DNA of 64,000 nt from CAYFSS01 sp964345975 (GCA_964345975.1 CAYFSS010000001.1:1-64000); one strand, 5' to 3'; shown: positions 35,536 through 44,502, counted from the first letter of the stretch. The notes: a model not told the origin generated them from the sequence alone. Made by a program: numbers and translations.

Positions 35536-37475
35536 GCTCGCCGTCCTTCATAGAGCGATTCCAGATCGCGCACCAAACTCTTGGGATCCATCGTATGACG
35601 TGTCAATTGCTCTGTACGCGAACCTTGTTCTATCGGCTGATCCGGGAGATAGCGACAAACCAATGGAATCTGTAGACCTGTTTCATAAAGATAAGGGACG
35701 ATCCCACGAGTCAAGGGACCCGGCCCACTATTTTCTTCTGCTATAAGGATGCCATCCGCTTGCATCAATTCATCGCTAAATTCATGGATCTGCAACGGCT
35801 TTATTCTCTCAATATCCAGTAGAGTCACATGCACATCATAATTCAACACAAAAGCCCGGACAGCCTTCGCCACTTCACCTACGTAATTTCCATAGGACAG
35901 GACCACGAAATGTTTCGAGCCGCTCTCATTTCCGAAATCAAACCTGCGATGAGTCATGCCGGAGGACAAGGCCGGATCGTCGTAACCGGCTTGGAGTTCT
36001 TTAGGAAGTGAAGCTTTGCCGCGCGAGTAGCGTAGCATGACAGGATGGTCCAATTCTCTATAGAGAGTATTCATCCGAGTTGCTAAACGTTGCGGATCTG
36101 AAGCAGTCCAAATCTCCAAATTCGGGATAGCCTCCAAGAAATTGAGATCATAGATCCCTTGATGCGTCTCCCCGTCTTCACCCACCAGCCCCGCGCGATC
36201 GACGGCAAAGAAGACCGGCAAGTTTTGTAGAGCTACATCGTGGTGAACTTGATCCAAGGCACGTTGGAGGAAGGTTGAGTAGATGGCCACGATGGGCTTC
36301 TTCCCCCCTGCTGCCAAACCGGCACTCAAGGTCACGGCATGGCCTTCGGCTATCCCTACATCGTAGAAACGTTCGGACCATGTTTGCGAAAAATCTCTTA
36401 GACCCGTGCCGGAGGGCATCGCTGCCGTAATGGTCACCAAGTCAGGACACTCCGACGCCAGTTTATGGACAGCCCAACTGAACCCTTGGGTATACGAAAC
36501 CGGCTTCGCGAAGTACTCATCTGCCTCCAAACGATTGATGAGTAGCGGTTCCGGTTCTTCTATCCCATTTTCTTCAATAAATGGTGAGACGCCATGATAA
36601 AGCCTTGGCGTAGCCTCCGCATGATGATACCCCCGGCCTTTTTGCGTTAGGATGTGGATCAAGACCGGCCTCTTAGCCCCCTTGGCTGCCTTGAGGTAGC
36701 GTTCTAGTAGTTCTTGGTCATGGCCGTCGACGGGGCCGTAGTAACGAAATCCCATGGTCTCAAAGAGAGAACTCATATGATGAAGACGCTGTCTTATGGT
36801 TGCTTTCATCCGAGTCAAATGACGGAGGAAGGCCGGACCGATCAAAGGGATAGCCCGGAGACGGTTTTGGGTGGTGGCTTTTAGGTGTAAATACTGTGGG
36901 TGAATGCGTAATTCATCGAGATGCCGCACTAGCGAGCCGACGTTCTCATCGATGGCCATTTGATTGTCATTGAGGATTACGATGAGGTTCTCACGTTGCA
37001 GGTTGTTCATTGCTTCAAAGGCGAGGCCACCGGTCAAGGCTCCGTCGCCGATGACCGCAATGACGCGACCGTCTTGACCATTAAGTTGTTTGGCTCGAGC
37101 CATTCCCTGAGCTGCAGAGATTGACGTTGACGCATGCCCCGTATTGAAATAATCGAAAGGACTCTCATCGCGTTTAGGGAAACCGGCCAGGCCACCGCTT
37201 TGACGCAGTGTGGAGAAGCTATCCGCCCGCCCCGTCAAAATCTTCCAAGGATAGGATTGATGACCGACATCCCATACCACAGCGTCCTGATCTTCACTAA
37301 AATCAAAGACACGCATGAGGGCCAACGTCAGCTCAACCGTTCCCAAGCTGGAAGCCAAATGTCCTCCGGTCTTACTCACCGTTGAGACGATGAGCTCACG
37401 GACCGCCTCCGCCAACGTGCGACAATCTTCTTCACTCAGATGTTTAAGTTCAGAAGGGTCCTTAGGCCATACCAT
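35532..37475 (-). CDS. dxs: 1-deoxy-D-xylulose-5-phosphate synthase
   Basis: First enzyme of the MEP isoprenoid pathway; condenses pyruvate and glyceraldehyde-3-phosphate with thiamine diphosphate. Seen: WDVGHQSYPWKILTGR, GHASTSISAAQGMA, the TPP motif IGDGALTGGLAFEAMNNL with NDNQMAIDENVG, and AEGHAVTLSAGLAAGGKKP in the second domain. 647 residues, slightly longer than the usual 620. It starts one base after ispA, so isoprenoid precursor synthesis and prenyl elongation are co-expressed. Confidence 0.96.
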   Translation of the reverse strand: MVWPKDPSELKHLSEEDCRTLAEAVRELIVSTVSKTGGHLASSLGTVELTLALMRVFDFSEDQDAVVWDVGHQSYPWKILTGRADSFSTLRQSGGLAGFPKRDESPFDYFNTGHASTSISAAQGMARAKQLNGQDGRVIAVIGDGALTGGLAFEAMNNLQRENLIVILNDNQMAIDENVGSLVRHLDELRIHPQYLHLKATTQNRLRAIPLIGPAFLRHLTRMKATIRQRLHHMSSLFETMGFRYYGPVDGHDQELLERYLKAAKGAKRPVLIHILTQKGRGYHHAEATPRLYHGVSPFIEENGIEEPEPLLINRLEADEYFAKPVSYTQGFSWAVHKLASECPDLVTITAAMPSGTGLRDFSQTWSERFYDVGIAEGHAVTLSAGLAAGGKKPIVAIYSTFLQRALDQVHHDVALQNLPVFFAVDRAGLVGEDGETHQGIYDLNFLEAIPNLEIWTASDPQRLATRMNTLYRELDHPVMLRYSRGKASLPKELQAGYDDPALSSGMTHRRFDFGNESGSKHFVVLSYGNYVGEVAKAVRAFVLNYDVHVTLLDIERIKPLQIHEFSDELMQADGILIAEENSGPGPLTRGIVPYLYETGLQIPLVCRYLPDQPIEQGSRTEQLTRHTMDPKSLVRDLESLYEGRRA

Positions 37476-37476
37476 C

Positions 37477-38541
37477 TTATTTCACCCGTTGGACCGTCGA
37501 ACGTGCAAGCTTACGTAGGAACTTGGCATCATACCCCAGACGTTCGAAGGCATCACAAGCTGCTTCTACGGACTGAATCACAGCCTCCAAACGCGAACGA
37601 TCGGTCGTGCCATAGAGGGTGACTTCTGTCCATTTTCCGGCACCGGCATCTTTGCCGGGGGTCTTCCCGATGGTCTCCGCTTTGCCGTCAGCATCGAGAT
37701 AATCATCTTGCATTTGGTAGGCTCGACCTAAGCCCCGGGCATACGCTCGGATGTGTGCAAAGAGTTCTTGGGGGGCATCATAGATGAGTGCAGCACAGAG
37801 CATAGGGGCTTCCAGGAGAGCTGCTGTCTTGCGCCATTGAATTTGTTCAAGCGAAGCGGAGGCCGAAGCAAACTGTGCGGAATCAATCGTTGGAATGCTC
37901 TGTTCCTCTGCCATCAGATCGATGATCTGACCCCCGATCATGCCACGTGTGCCGGCACGTTCAGCAAGAAGGCCTGCAGCTTGCAGGACGCGATGCATCT
38001 CAGCTTCATCTTCTGCAAAGGTGACAGCTTCGATCACGAGTTCCAAGGCTCTCGTCAATAGAGCATCGCCGGCCAAGATTGCGGTTGCTTCATCAAAAGC
38101 ACGGTGACACGTCAAACGTCCTCGGCGTAGATCGTCGTCATCCATCGCCGGAAGATCATCATGGACCAGAGAATAGTTGTGGATCATCTCGATCGCGGCG
38201 ATAAAACGACGATCGATTTCCGTGACCGTTCCGTTAGCACCCAGAAGTTCTCGTGCAGCCATAAACAGGATAGGACGGACGCGCTTTCCGGGTGCGAGAA
38301 GAACATAGCGCATGGCCTCGGCAAGTCGACGTTGTGCCGTGACAGCCAAGTCGGGAACCGATGGCTGATCGACACAAACCGTATCTTCCCTCGACATATC
38401 CCAAGCATAGATCGGGGCCATGTAAGCTTCTTCGGAATCCAGGGCTTGAGCCAAGATCTCTTCGATGATTTCAACCCAATCGTCCATCCGTTCATAGTAG
38501 GACTGGTATTCCTTCGGATAGGTCAAACTATCCTTATGCAT
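37477..38541 (-). CDS. ispA: Polyprenyl (farnesyl/geranyl) diphosphate synthase
   Basis: Trans-prenyl chain elongation enzyme. The first Asp-rich motif is DDLPAMDDDDLRRG and the second QMQDDYLDADGKAETIGKTPGKDAG; LAPGKRVRPIL marks the allylic-binding region. The start MHKDSLTYPK has GGGAGGAAG upstream and overlaps xseB by eight bases. At 354 residues it has about 50 extra N-terminal residues compared with typical IspA (about 300). Farnesyl versus geranylgeranyl product length is not certain from the sequence. Confidence 0.92.
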   Translation of the reverse strand: MHKDSLTYPKEYQSYYERMDDWVEIIEEILAQALDSEEAYMAPIYAWDMSREDTVCVDQPSVPDLAVTAQRRLAEAMRYVLLAPGKRVRPILFMAARELLGANGTVTEIDRRFIAAIEMIHNYSLVHDDLPAMDDDDLRRGRLTCHRAFDEATAILAGDALLTRALELVIEAVTFAEDEAEMHRVLQAAGLLAERAGTRGMIGGQIIDLMAEEQSIPTIDSAQFASASASLEQIQWRKTAALLEAPMLCAALIYDAPQELFAHIRAYARGLGRAYQMQDDYLDADGKAETIGKTPGKDAGAGKWTEVTLYGTTDRSRLEAVIQSVEAACDAFERLGYDAKFLRKLARSTVQRVK

Positions 38542-38890
38542 GGAAATCTTCCTCCCGAGGTCCTTCGGTGGTCTCCAAAAGTTGCTTGATCCTGTTTTCA
38601 TTATCACTTAATTTTTTCTGGCAAAACTGGGCCAGATCGCTGCCTTCTCTAAAGAGATCAAGCGACTGATCAAGCGTGACGCGTCCGGATTCCATCTCTT
38701 TCACGATGGCTTCCAAGCGTTCCATCGCAGCTTCGAACGTGGGTTCTTCTTGGCTTTCGCCTTCCTTGGTCCGTCCCTCATCACCTGACGAAGTCCCAAC
38801 GTCATTATGTCCATCCATTTCGGAAGGACGATCCGTTTCTGTCGGGATATCGTCGCTCTCGCCCAAAATTCCGTTCGTAAAGAAATCCAT
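38534..38890 (-). CDS. xseB: Exodeoxyribonuclease VII small subunit with acidic N-terminal extension
   Basis: The core helical XseB domain (TFEAAMERLEAIVKEMESG and LDLFREGSDLAQFC) sits in the C-terminal half. The first 45 residues are an acidic Ser/Thr-rich extension (ETDRPSEMDGHNDVG), making the protein about 118 residues instead of 75-85. The ATG at 38890 is preferred, with GGAAG 5 bases upstream; a GTG four codons earlier follows the xseA stop directly. It is coupled to xseA and ispA. Confidence 0.9.
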   Translation of the reverse strand: MDFFTNGILGESDDIPTETDRPSEMDGHNDVGTSSGDEGRTKEGESQEEPTFEAAMERLEAIVKEMESGRVTLDQSLDLFREGSDLAQFCQKKLSDNENRIKQLLETTEGPREEDFHA

Positions 38891-38902
38891 TCTGTCTTCC
38901 AC

Positions 38903-40195
38903 TTATGACTCCGTTTCTTTGGGCCTTATCGCCCTTGTAGATTCTACCCGTACGGCCGCCACCCCATCCGTCAAGCGAAGATGGAGGCGATCCTTTATCT
39001 CAACATGCTCAATCGAGCTGAGAACATTTTCTTCATCGTCAGTAACATAAGCAAAACCACGTGCCAGGACACGTAACGGTGAGAGGCTATCGAGACTTGC
39101 ACAATGCTGTGCTAATCTCCGGGTCCAATGGGACCTCAATTCTCGTCTTGCCTGTTCAAGTCTCTGACCTAAGGATTGCCTTCGCTGCTCGCCCGCTTGG
39201 ATCGGTCGCATGAGAGCCATGCCTAGTCTTCGTTCAAAATTCCTAAGATCGTGAGACTTCTCTCTGACTAGGAATCTTGGATCTTGCATCACAGGTCGTT
39301 GCAAGAGGTGATCAAGGCGGAGGTTTGCCATCTCCATCTTAGATTCGAGGGCTCTCCCTTGCCTTCTCTTCAGTTCAGCTAAGCGTTGCAACAAATCCAC
39401 TTTCACCGGATAGGCTAGCTCAGCAGCGGCAGAAGGTGTTGGAGCTCTAAGATCCGAGACGAAGTCACAGATGGTGAAGTCCGTTTCATGCCCCACCGCA
39501 GAGATGATAGGAATCGGTGAAGCTGCGATATCTCTAGCCAAATTCTCATCGTTGAAGCACCACAAATCTTCCATGGAACCGCCCCCACGACCGATGATGA
39601 TCGTCTCAATCCCGGGGTAGGAAATAGCCTTGGCTAAGGATGATCTTAATTGAGCCGGTGCTTCAGCGCCTTGGACGGCAGCCGGAAAGAGGAGTAAATC
39701 AAAGCCCGGAAAACGCCGGCTCAAGACATTGATAATGTCCCGAATGACGGCCCCTGAAGGTGAGGTCACCACGCCGATACGCTTTGGCCAAAACGGCAGT
39801 CCTTTCTTTCTTTCAGGTGCAAAGAGCCCTTCTTTGTCCAGCTTCTCCTTAAGCGCTTCAAACGCAGCATGGAGATCACCTAAACCTACAGGGCTCATTT
39901 CTTGGATATAAAGTTGGAACTTCCCATTGACTTCATAGTAACCGGCTCGGGCACGGCAAACGACCTGTTGCCCGTTCTCCGGTTTGAATTGCATTTGTTG
40001 AGCTTGGTTGCGAAACATGACACAAGAAACTTGTGACTTCTCATCTTTCAAATTGAAGTAGAGGTGACCCGAGCGATAAGCATTGAAGTTACTGAGTTCA
40101 CCTTCGATATAGAAATCAGCCAGCGACTTATTATGCTCCACGACCTTGGCGACATAATTATTCAGCTGGCTAACGGATACTGCTCGTATAGACAA
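38903..40195 (-). CDS. xseA: Exodeoxyribonuclease VII large subunit
   Basis: Catalytic subunit of exonuclease VII, which degrades single-stranded DNA from both ends. An N-terminal OB fold (about 1-100, FYIEGELSNF, SGHLYFNLKD) is followed by the catalytic domain with KRIGVVTSPSGAVIRDI, IGRGGGSMEDLWCFND and SAVGHETDFTICDFV, then the helical C-terminal region. The start is a TTG (40195) supported by GGAGGAGGAAGG 8 bases upstream; no ATG is in frame near it. About 430 residues. Confidence 0.93.
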   Translation of the reverse strand: MSIRAVSVSQLNNYVAKVVEHNKSLADFYIEGELSNFNAYRSGHLYFNLKDEKSQVSCVMFRNQAQQMQFKPENGQQVVCRARAGYYEVNGKFQLYIQEMSPVGLGDLHAAFEALKEKLDKEGLFAPERKKGLPFWPKRIGVVTSPSGAVIRDIINVLSRRFPGFDLLLFPAAVQGAEAPAQLRSSLAKAISYPGIETIIIGRGGGSMEDLWCFNDENLARDIAASPIPIISAVGHETDFTICDFVSDLRAPTPSAAAELAYPVKVDLLQRLAELKRRQGRALESKMEMANLRLDHLLQRPVMQDPRFLVREKSHDLRNFERRLGMALMRPIQAGEQRRQSLGQRLEQARRELRSHWTRRLAQHCASLDSLSPLRVLARGFAYVTDDEENVLSSIEHVEIKDRLHLRLTDGVAAVRVESTRAIRPKETES

Positions 40196-40251
40196 AGATA
40201 CCTTCCTCCTCCGACTTAAGAGTCTTATCAACTCCTTCAGCGGTTAGCGGT

Positions 40252-40938
40252 TCACTTGGCCGCCATGCCGGGACGATTGTATGACGTTCTGCCCTTCACG
40301 GGACAATCCCGATAAAGTTCCCCCATCGCAATTCCATATTGTATGCCGCTCTCGAGACCCGGATGGGATAAGCCCGTCTCTACCGATGCTGGACCGGAGG
40401 AGAGCTCCTTGAATGAAGCCCCAACGTGGGGATAAAACCATGACATGATGTCATCCGCAACGTCCATGAGGAGTGTCGCCCGGGCCGGATCTTCATCCGT
40501 CGTTAATTCACGAGCCATTCGACCTAAGACAGCATTAATGTAGATTCTGGACGTCTCGGTAGAATACTTACGAGCTAAGAGAACGGCTTCATTGACCGCT
40601 ACGGCAGTTGGTATATCTGATCGTTCCTGGAGTTCATAGACAGCCAGCCTGAGGATCTGGCGATCTATGTTCGGTAAGCGACGAACTTCCCATCCTTTGA
40701 GATAAGAGGCATACCGCTTATCAAGTTGACTTGCCATGGGGTAAACTCCCTCGGCAAGAGCTTTCGCATAGGCAAGATCATCTTCTGAAAGCTGAAAGCC
40801 TTCCTGTTCACAGATCGCATGGCGACCCGAAGAAATAAGTTCCCAGAAGAACTCTTCTTGGGGACGTCTCTTCCCACTTTGGATCGATAATTGAAAGAGT
40901 AATTGAAATGCGGTCTCCCGTGCGTCTCGTCGGCTCAA
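40252..40938 (-). CDS. nusB: Transcription antitermination protein NusB with C-terminal extension
   Basis: NusB with NusE binds boxA RNA in rRNA antitermination. The helical core is clear: RRDARETAFQLLFQL, LPNIDRQILRLAVYEL and TAVAVNEAVLLARKYS. It is 228 residues, against the usual 130-150. The extra roughly 70 C-terminal residues are Pro/Gly/Ser-rich and of no recognised fold. The start has TAGGAGGC upstream. A hairpin (40957-40979) separates it from the DUF2273 gene. Confidence 0.92.
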   Translation of the reverse strand: MSRRDARETAFQLLFQLSIQSGKRRPQEEFFWELISSGRHAICEQEGFQLSEDDLAYAKALAEGVYPMASQLDKRYASYLKGWEVRRLPNIDRQILRLAVYELQERSDIPTAVAVNEAVLLARKYSTETSRIYINAVLGRMARELTTDEDPARATLLMDVADDIMSWFYPHVGASFKELSSGPASVETGLSHPGLESGIQYGIAMGELYRDCPVKGRTSYNRPGMAAK

Positions 40939-40956
40939 GTCAGCCTCCTATAGAAT

Positions 40957-40979
40957 AAAAGGTCCCTCCTGGAAGGACC
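40957..40979 (-). terminator. Possible attenuator between the asp23 group and nusB
   Basis: On the minus strand GGTCC-TTCC-AGGA-GGGACC forms a short hairpin with one internal mismatch, followed by TTTT. It could reduce read-through from the envelope-stress genes into nusB. Confidence 0.5.
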
Positions 40980-40990
40980 GGCTCCCGGAA

Positions 40991-41227
40991 CTAGCGTGTT
41001 CGACCGGGAGGGAAAATACGATCGAGTAAGTGACGTAGTTCTTCACGATCTACAAAGAATCTTGCACCTAAGTAATATCCTAGCCCTGTGAGGATAAGGA
41101 TGAACAGCATCTTCCAAAATCCGAAGATCATCCAAAGAAGTGCAATGACAAATCCAAACGATGCCCCCACCAGGCCGGGATCCTTACCCCTGAATCGCTC
41201 CAGAATTTCAATAATGCGTTGATTCAT
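40991..41227 (-). CDS. DUF2273 small membrane protein
   Basis: A 78-residue protein with two closely spaced hydrophobic helices (GLVGASFGFVIALLWMIFGFW and MLFILILTGLGYYLG), ending in a charged tail. The DUF2273 family is found with Asp23/AmaP envelope-stress genes in Firmicutes, as here. It overlaps amaP by four bases (ATGA). Function unknown beyond this linkage. Confidence 0.85.
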   Translation of the reverse strand: MNQRIIEILERFRGKDPGLVGASFGFVIALLWMIFGFWKMLFILILTGLGYYLGARFFVDREELRHLLDRIFPPGRTR

Positions 41228-41775
41228 CGCTCAACCCGTGCTCCGAGAAGCTCAACACGCTTCACTCTGATCTTGACATCCGAAACCGGAATGCCCGTAT
41301 AACGTTCGAGATCTTTCTTAACACGTTCTTGAATGCGTTCCATCTGCATGGGTATTTGAATGTCGGCGTAGAGCTCACAACTGATCTCTACTCGAAGGCT
41401 GTTCTCCTTGCCTTGAAAGACCCTCGCCTTAGCTGTCTTAATGCCTCCTTGAGCAACTTGCGCGGAGTTCAGAGCAATGTTCTCGAGGGCTTCCACTCCG
41501 ACATCAATCATGCCGAGTTCACTCTCCATGACGCGCGTCTTACGTAAACGACCCGACAATAAGGCGTAGGTTAAGGTCACGGCGGCGACAAGGATTAATG
41601 CCAGCAGGAAAACAGAAACGAGCCGTCTCGAGATAGCTCGGTCAGCTATATCCAATAACAATGAGGTCAGACCACTGATCCAGCCTGATGCATTGAGCGA
41701 CAGTAGGATCACGGCAGCAACTAAAGCTACCAGCAATGAGTAAATCGAAAGGATGATCTGTAGACTTCGACGCAC
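41224..41775 (-). CDS. amaP: Alkaline shock response membrane anchor protein AmaP
   Basis: A 183-residue protein with two N-terminal transmembrane helices (about 5-30 and 53-77) and a soluble Asp23-like C-terminal part (GVEALENIALNSAQVAQG). In Staphylococcus AmaP tethers Asp23 to the membrane. It follows asp23 by one base and overlaps the DUF2273 gene, so the three form an envelope-stress unit. Confidence 0.9.
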   Translation of the reverse strand: MRRSLQIILSIYSLLVALVAAVILLSLNASGWISGLTSLLLDIADRAISRRLVSVFLLALILVAAVTLTYALLSGRLRKTRVMESELGMIDVGVEALENIALNSAQVAQGGIKTAKARVFQGKENSLRVEISCELYADIQIPMQMERIQERVKKDLERYTGIPVSDVKIRVKRVELLGARVER

Positions 41776-41776
41776 C

Positions 41777-42157
41777 TCAAGCCTCCTCTTCCGGGCGCTG
41801 CACCACGTTCTTTACATGAACATCGACGGCAGTGACTTGCAAGTCGGTATATTGTTCGACATCGCGACGAACATTTTCCTGAATTTGCCATGCCACTTCA
41901 GATAGCACTTCCCCATAGTAAATCAAAGGATAGACGCTGATTGCCACATGACGATCATTATCTTGAGCAAAGACAACCTCGACGCCCTGACCTGCATGTT
42001 CGACCCCTAAGGTCGCCTTGAGTTGAGCTACTTCACTCTCCTCAAGGCTGGCAACGCCGGACGTGCGCAATGCAGCTTCAGCTGCATACTGGGCAATGAA
42101 ACCCTGAGACATCGAGCGTTCCCCACGCACCTGGGCTTGAAATCGGTCGTTTCTCAT
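41777..42157 (-). CDS. Asp23/Gls24 family envelope stress response protein
   Basis: A 126-residue Asp23-domain protein with FIAQYAAEAALRTSGVASLE, AISVYPLIYYGEVLSEVAWQIQENVRRDVEQYTDLQVTAVDVHVKNV. Asp23 proteins line the inner face of the membrane through AmaP in Firmicutes. It starts 14 bases after the efp stop, in the common efp-asp23-nusB order. Confidence 0.92.
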   Translation of the reverse strand: MRNDRFQAQVRGERSMSQGFIAQYAAEAALRTSGVASLEESEVAQLKATLGVEHAGQGVEVVFAQDNDRHVAISVYPLIYYGEVLSEVAWQIQENVRRDVEQYTDLQVTAVDVHVKNVVQRPEEEA

Positions 42158-42171
42158 AGCTTACACGAAGC

Positions 42172-42729
42172 TTAAGCGCGCTCCATGTACTCCCCTGTTC
42201 GTGTATCGACTCGAACGACCTCACCTTGCTCAATGAAGAGAGGAACGCGAATATCAAAACCGGTTTCGAGGGTCGCTGTTTTCATTGCATTGCTTGCGGT
42301 GTTACCACGAACCCCCGGATCAGTCCTGACAATTTGCAAGTCGACATGAAGTGGCGGTTCCACTTGGAAGATCTCACCTTGGTAAGAAATAATCTTGCAA
42401 TGCATGTTTTCCTTGAGATAGGGCAGCGTATCTTCGAGGAGATCAGCGCCAATCGGAACCTGTTCGTAGGACTCGGAATCCATGAAATAATAGAGGCTAC
42501 CGTCATTGTAAAGGTATTCGAGGTCACTATACTCAAGACGGACCGATGGAAAACGATCGTTAGGATTGAACGAGCGCTCAACGGTGGCGCCTGTCTTTAT
42601 ATTCTGATACTTCGTTCTGACGAAGGCTGAACCCTTACCCGGCTTAACGTGTTGGAATTCCACCACTCGAAAAACTTCGCCGTCCATTTCGAATGTCACG
42701 CCATTACGAAAATCACCTGCTGAAATCAT
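42172..42729 (-). CDS. efp: Elongation factor P
   Basis: Rescues ribosomes stalled on polyproline stretches. Three OB-like domains in 185 residues. The domain-I loop KPGKGSAFVR carries the Lys (about residue 32) that is modified or used bare in different lineages; no modification enzyme (YjeA/EpmA, EarP or YmfI) is seen in the window. C-terminal TLETGFDIRVPLFIEQGEVVRVDTRTGEYMER is typical. AGGAGG precedes the ATG, and an inverted repeat lies just upstream. Confidence 0.96.
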   Translation of the reverse strand: MISAGDFRNGVTFEMDGEVFRVVEFQHVKPGKGSAFVRTKYQNIKTGATVERSFNPNDRFPSVRLEYSDLEYLYNDGSLYYFMDSESYEQVPIGADLLEDTLPYLKENMHCKIISYQGEIFQVEPPLHVDLQIVRTDPGVRGNTASNAMKTATLETGFDIRVPLFIEQGEVVRVDTRTGEYMERA

Positions 42730-42745
42730 GAGACCTCCTCATTGA

Positions 42746-42761
42746 TCGCATGCTCATGCGA
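42746..42761. promoter_or_regulatory. Inverted repeat immediately upstream of efp
   Basis: TCGCATG-CT-CATGCGA is a 7-bp perfect inverted repeat with a two-base centre, ending 17 bases before the efp start and close to its ribosome site. No T-run follows on the minus strand, so a terminator is unlikely. It may be an operator or a translation-control hairpin. Confidence 0.6.
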
Positions 42762-42787
42762 CCTTCTCTTTGTTAATATCTTAGAGA

Positions 42788-43300
42788 TTATAGCATGAGA
42801 TCATCAAAGACTTTAGGTCGAGACCATCGCTTTATCCAGCGATCTTCCAGGATGCGTTTTGGCTTGATCCACCACGCTTCATCGCGGCTCAAAGGCTCTA
42901 CCTTGATCGTTGCTATCCCGGCTCTCTTGCCGGCCCAAAGATCGGTAAACAATTGATCGCCTACAACTAAAGCATGCTTAGGATCCCATCCCTTATTTAA
43001 CAAAAAAGCCTGCAGCGCATTGCCTGATGGTTTTCTCGCGCCGGCCAGGAGCTCAATCCCGAGGCTGCTTGCCAAAGCTTGGGCGCGATGGGCTTTTGCG
43101 TTGGAATATAAGATTGGGATCATCCCGAGGGATTCGACTTTACGGACAAAGGCCAGTGCATTGGGGGTTGCGCTGGATTGACCATGGGTTTGGAGGGTGT
43201 TGTCCGCATCGAGAAAAATGTACTTGAAGACGGTAGCATACTTCTCCAGGGGGAGATCGCTTAAGGCGTTATAGGATGCATCGGGTCGGAGCCACTTCAT
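42788..43300 (-). CDS. yqeG: YqeG family HAD-IIIA phosphatase
   Basis: A 170-residue HAD phosphatase with the catalytic DADNTL (DxDxT) motif, ILYSNA (motif II) and GDQLFTDLWAGKRAG (motif IV). Related to YqeG and eukaryotic GEP4/PTPMT1-like phosphatidylglycerophosphate phosphatases, and a PGP phosphatase role is plausible but not shown. It ends 58 bases before efp and starts two bases after the lipoprotein gene end. Confidence 0.87.
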   Translation of the reverse strand: MKWLRPDASYNALSDLPLEKYATVFKYIFLDADNTLQTHGQSSATPNALAFVRKVESLGMIPILYSNAKAHRAQALASSLGIELLAGARKPSGNALQAFLLNKGWDPKHALVVGDQLFTDLWAGKRAGIATIKVEPLSRDEAWWIKPKRILEDRWIKRWSRPKVFDDLML

Positions 43301-43302
43301 AA

Positions 43303-44466
43303 TTATTCCATGACTTCTTTCGAACGAAGAAGCTCTATCCCGGCTACAGACAATGACTCGAATTTTGTAGACGAATCATCAGGCACAGCAGAACTTGCTG
43401 CACCGGATTGACTTGTCTCAGAAGACTCAGGTGACGAAGTTGGTACCGTCTCAGTCTCTTCAGGGGGTGTAATATCGGATTCCGAAGGGCCGGTGATCAC
43501 CGGATCTGTCTCGCTCGCATCGCCCGGATCTTCCGAGGGTTCCGGAGGGACAATCGTTGCCAAGGGTTCACCGGAGGGACTGATATGGCAAAGATAGATA
43601 TACGACGGGTCTTCTTCCGGACGTATGGAAAGGCCACTGGCAACCCCCACACGCGTGAATCGATCATCAAAAAGCCCGGCCCGCAGGCTATTATTGGAAT
43701 CCAAGAGCAGGAGAAAACGATTGATCATCTCCGTTTCACCCAACTGTATGTTAGTCCCAAAGGCGATCAGATACCCTTCCGTGTTATGGATTGCATCGAG
43801 TGAATCGTAGGGTTGAAGCGAATAGAGGTCATCCAGCGTTTTCTTAGAGTGAATCTCCAGGTCATAATCCCAAACCAAAGGAGCAAGCGATGCATCCTGT
43901 CGGCCGGTATTGATCTCACTGAAGACCGTTTCCGAGATGTAGCTTAAATTCTGCATGATCCACGGTTCACCGGATTCATCAACTTCAGCTTCAACTTGAA
44001 CGGTTTGTGGTTTAGTATTTGTAGGGTCAACACGCTGAGCTTCAGGACTCGCTTGCTGAGCGTCCCGGCGTACGGTAGAGGGCTCCCGGATCGGCTTGGA
44101 GATATCGACGGATGGGGTGAGCTGCACACGATCTACTGAGTTGGTAGGGTTTCGCAGAAATTCGGTAGCCGCTTCGGTGACTTCAGATGTTTTTGTAGAT
44201 TCAGATGTTGCAGTTGCTTCAGATGTTGCAGTTGCTTCAGATGTTGCAGTGGCGTCTTCTCTAGCAGATCCATCGTCAACAGATCCATCGTCCGGGAGGT
44301 CCCCGAGAATCATTGAATCCACTGCATTGGGCATAGCTCTAGCGTCGGACGATGCTTCTTCCGCAGGGGTGCGAGTGCAACCGATCAAGAAGAGCGTTAG
44401 TCCAAGGTATAAGATAAGCAGACTTGCTCGCTGCTTACCCAAGCCCAATTGTGAGAACATTATCAC
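43303..44466 (-). CDS. Lipoprotein with low-complexity repeats and a possible CAP-like domain
   Basis: A 387-residue secreted protein. Signal peptide LLILYLGLTLFLIGC ends in a clear lipobox (LIGC). Residues about 50-160 are Thr/Ser/Glu-rich and include 18-bp tandem repeats encoding TATSEA. A globular segment (about 165-300) with NLSYISETVFSEINTGRQDA and LVWDYDLEIHSKKTLDDL recalls the start of CAP/SCP-like extracellular domains, weakly. The C-terminal part is again Pro/Ser/Thr/Glu-rich. Start GTG (44466) has GGAGG 10 bases upstream; ATG two codons later is possible. Surface-exposed spacer protein by appearance; function not known. Confidence 0.75.
   Translation of the reverse strand: MIMFSQLGLGKQRASLLILYLGLTLFLIGCTRTPAEEASSDARAMPNAVDSMILGDLPDDGSVDDGSAREDATATSEATATSEATATSESTKTSEVTEAATEFLRNPTNSVDRVQLTPSVDISKPIREPSTVRRDAQQASPEAQRVDPTNTKPQTVQVEAEVDESGEPWIMQNLSYISETVFSEINTGRQDASLAPLVWDYDLEIHSKKTLDDLYSLQPYDSLDAIHNTEGYLIAFGTNIQLGETEMINRFLLLLDSNNSLRAGLFDDRFTRVGVASGLSIRPEEDPSYIYLCHISPSGEPLATIVPPEPSEDPGDASETDPVITGPSESDITPPEETETVPTSSPESSETSQSGAASSAVPDDSSTKFESLSVAGIELLRSKEVME
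44183..44254 (-). repeat. 18-bp coding tandem repeat in the lipoprotein gene
   Basis: Three near-perfect 18-bp units (44201-44218, 44219-44236, 44237-44254) of the form TCAGATGTTGCAGTTGCT are followed in the reading direction by one decayed unit (44183-44200). They encode repeats of Thr-Ala-Thr-Ser-Glu-Ala. The unit length is a multiple of three, so copy-number change would keep the frame. Confidence 0.9.
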
Positions 44467-44502
44467 CGAATCTAAACCTCCATCTCAAATAGCATGCTGG
44501 CA

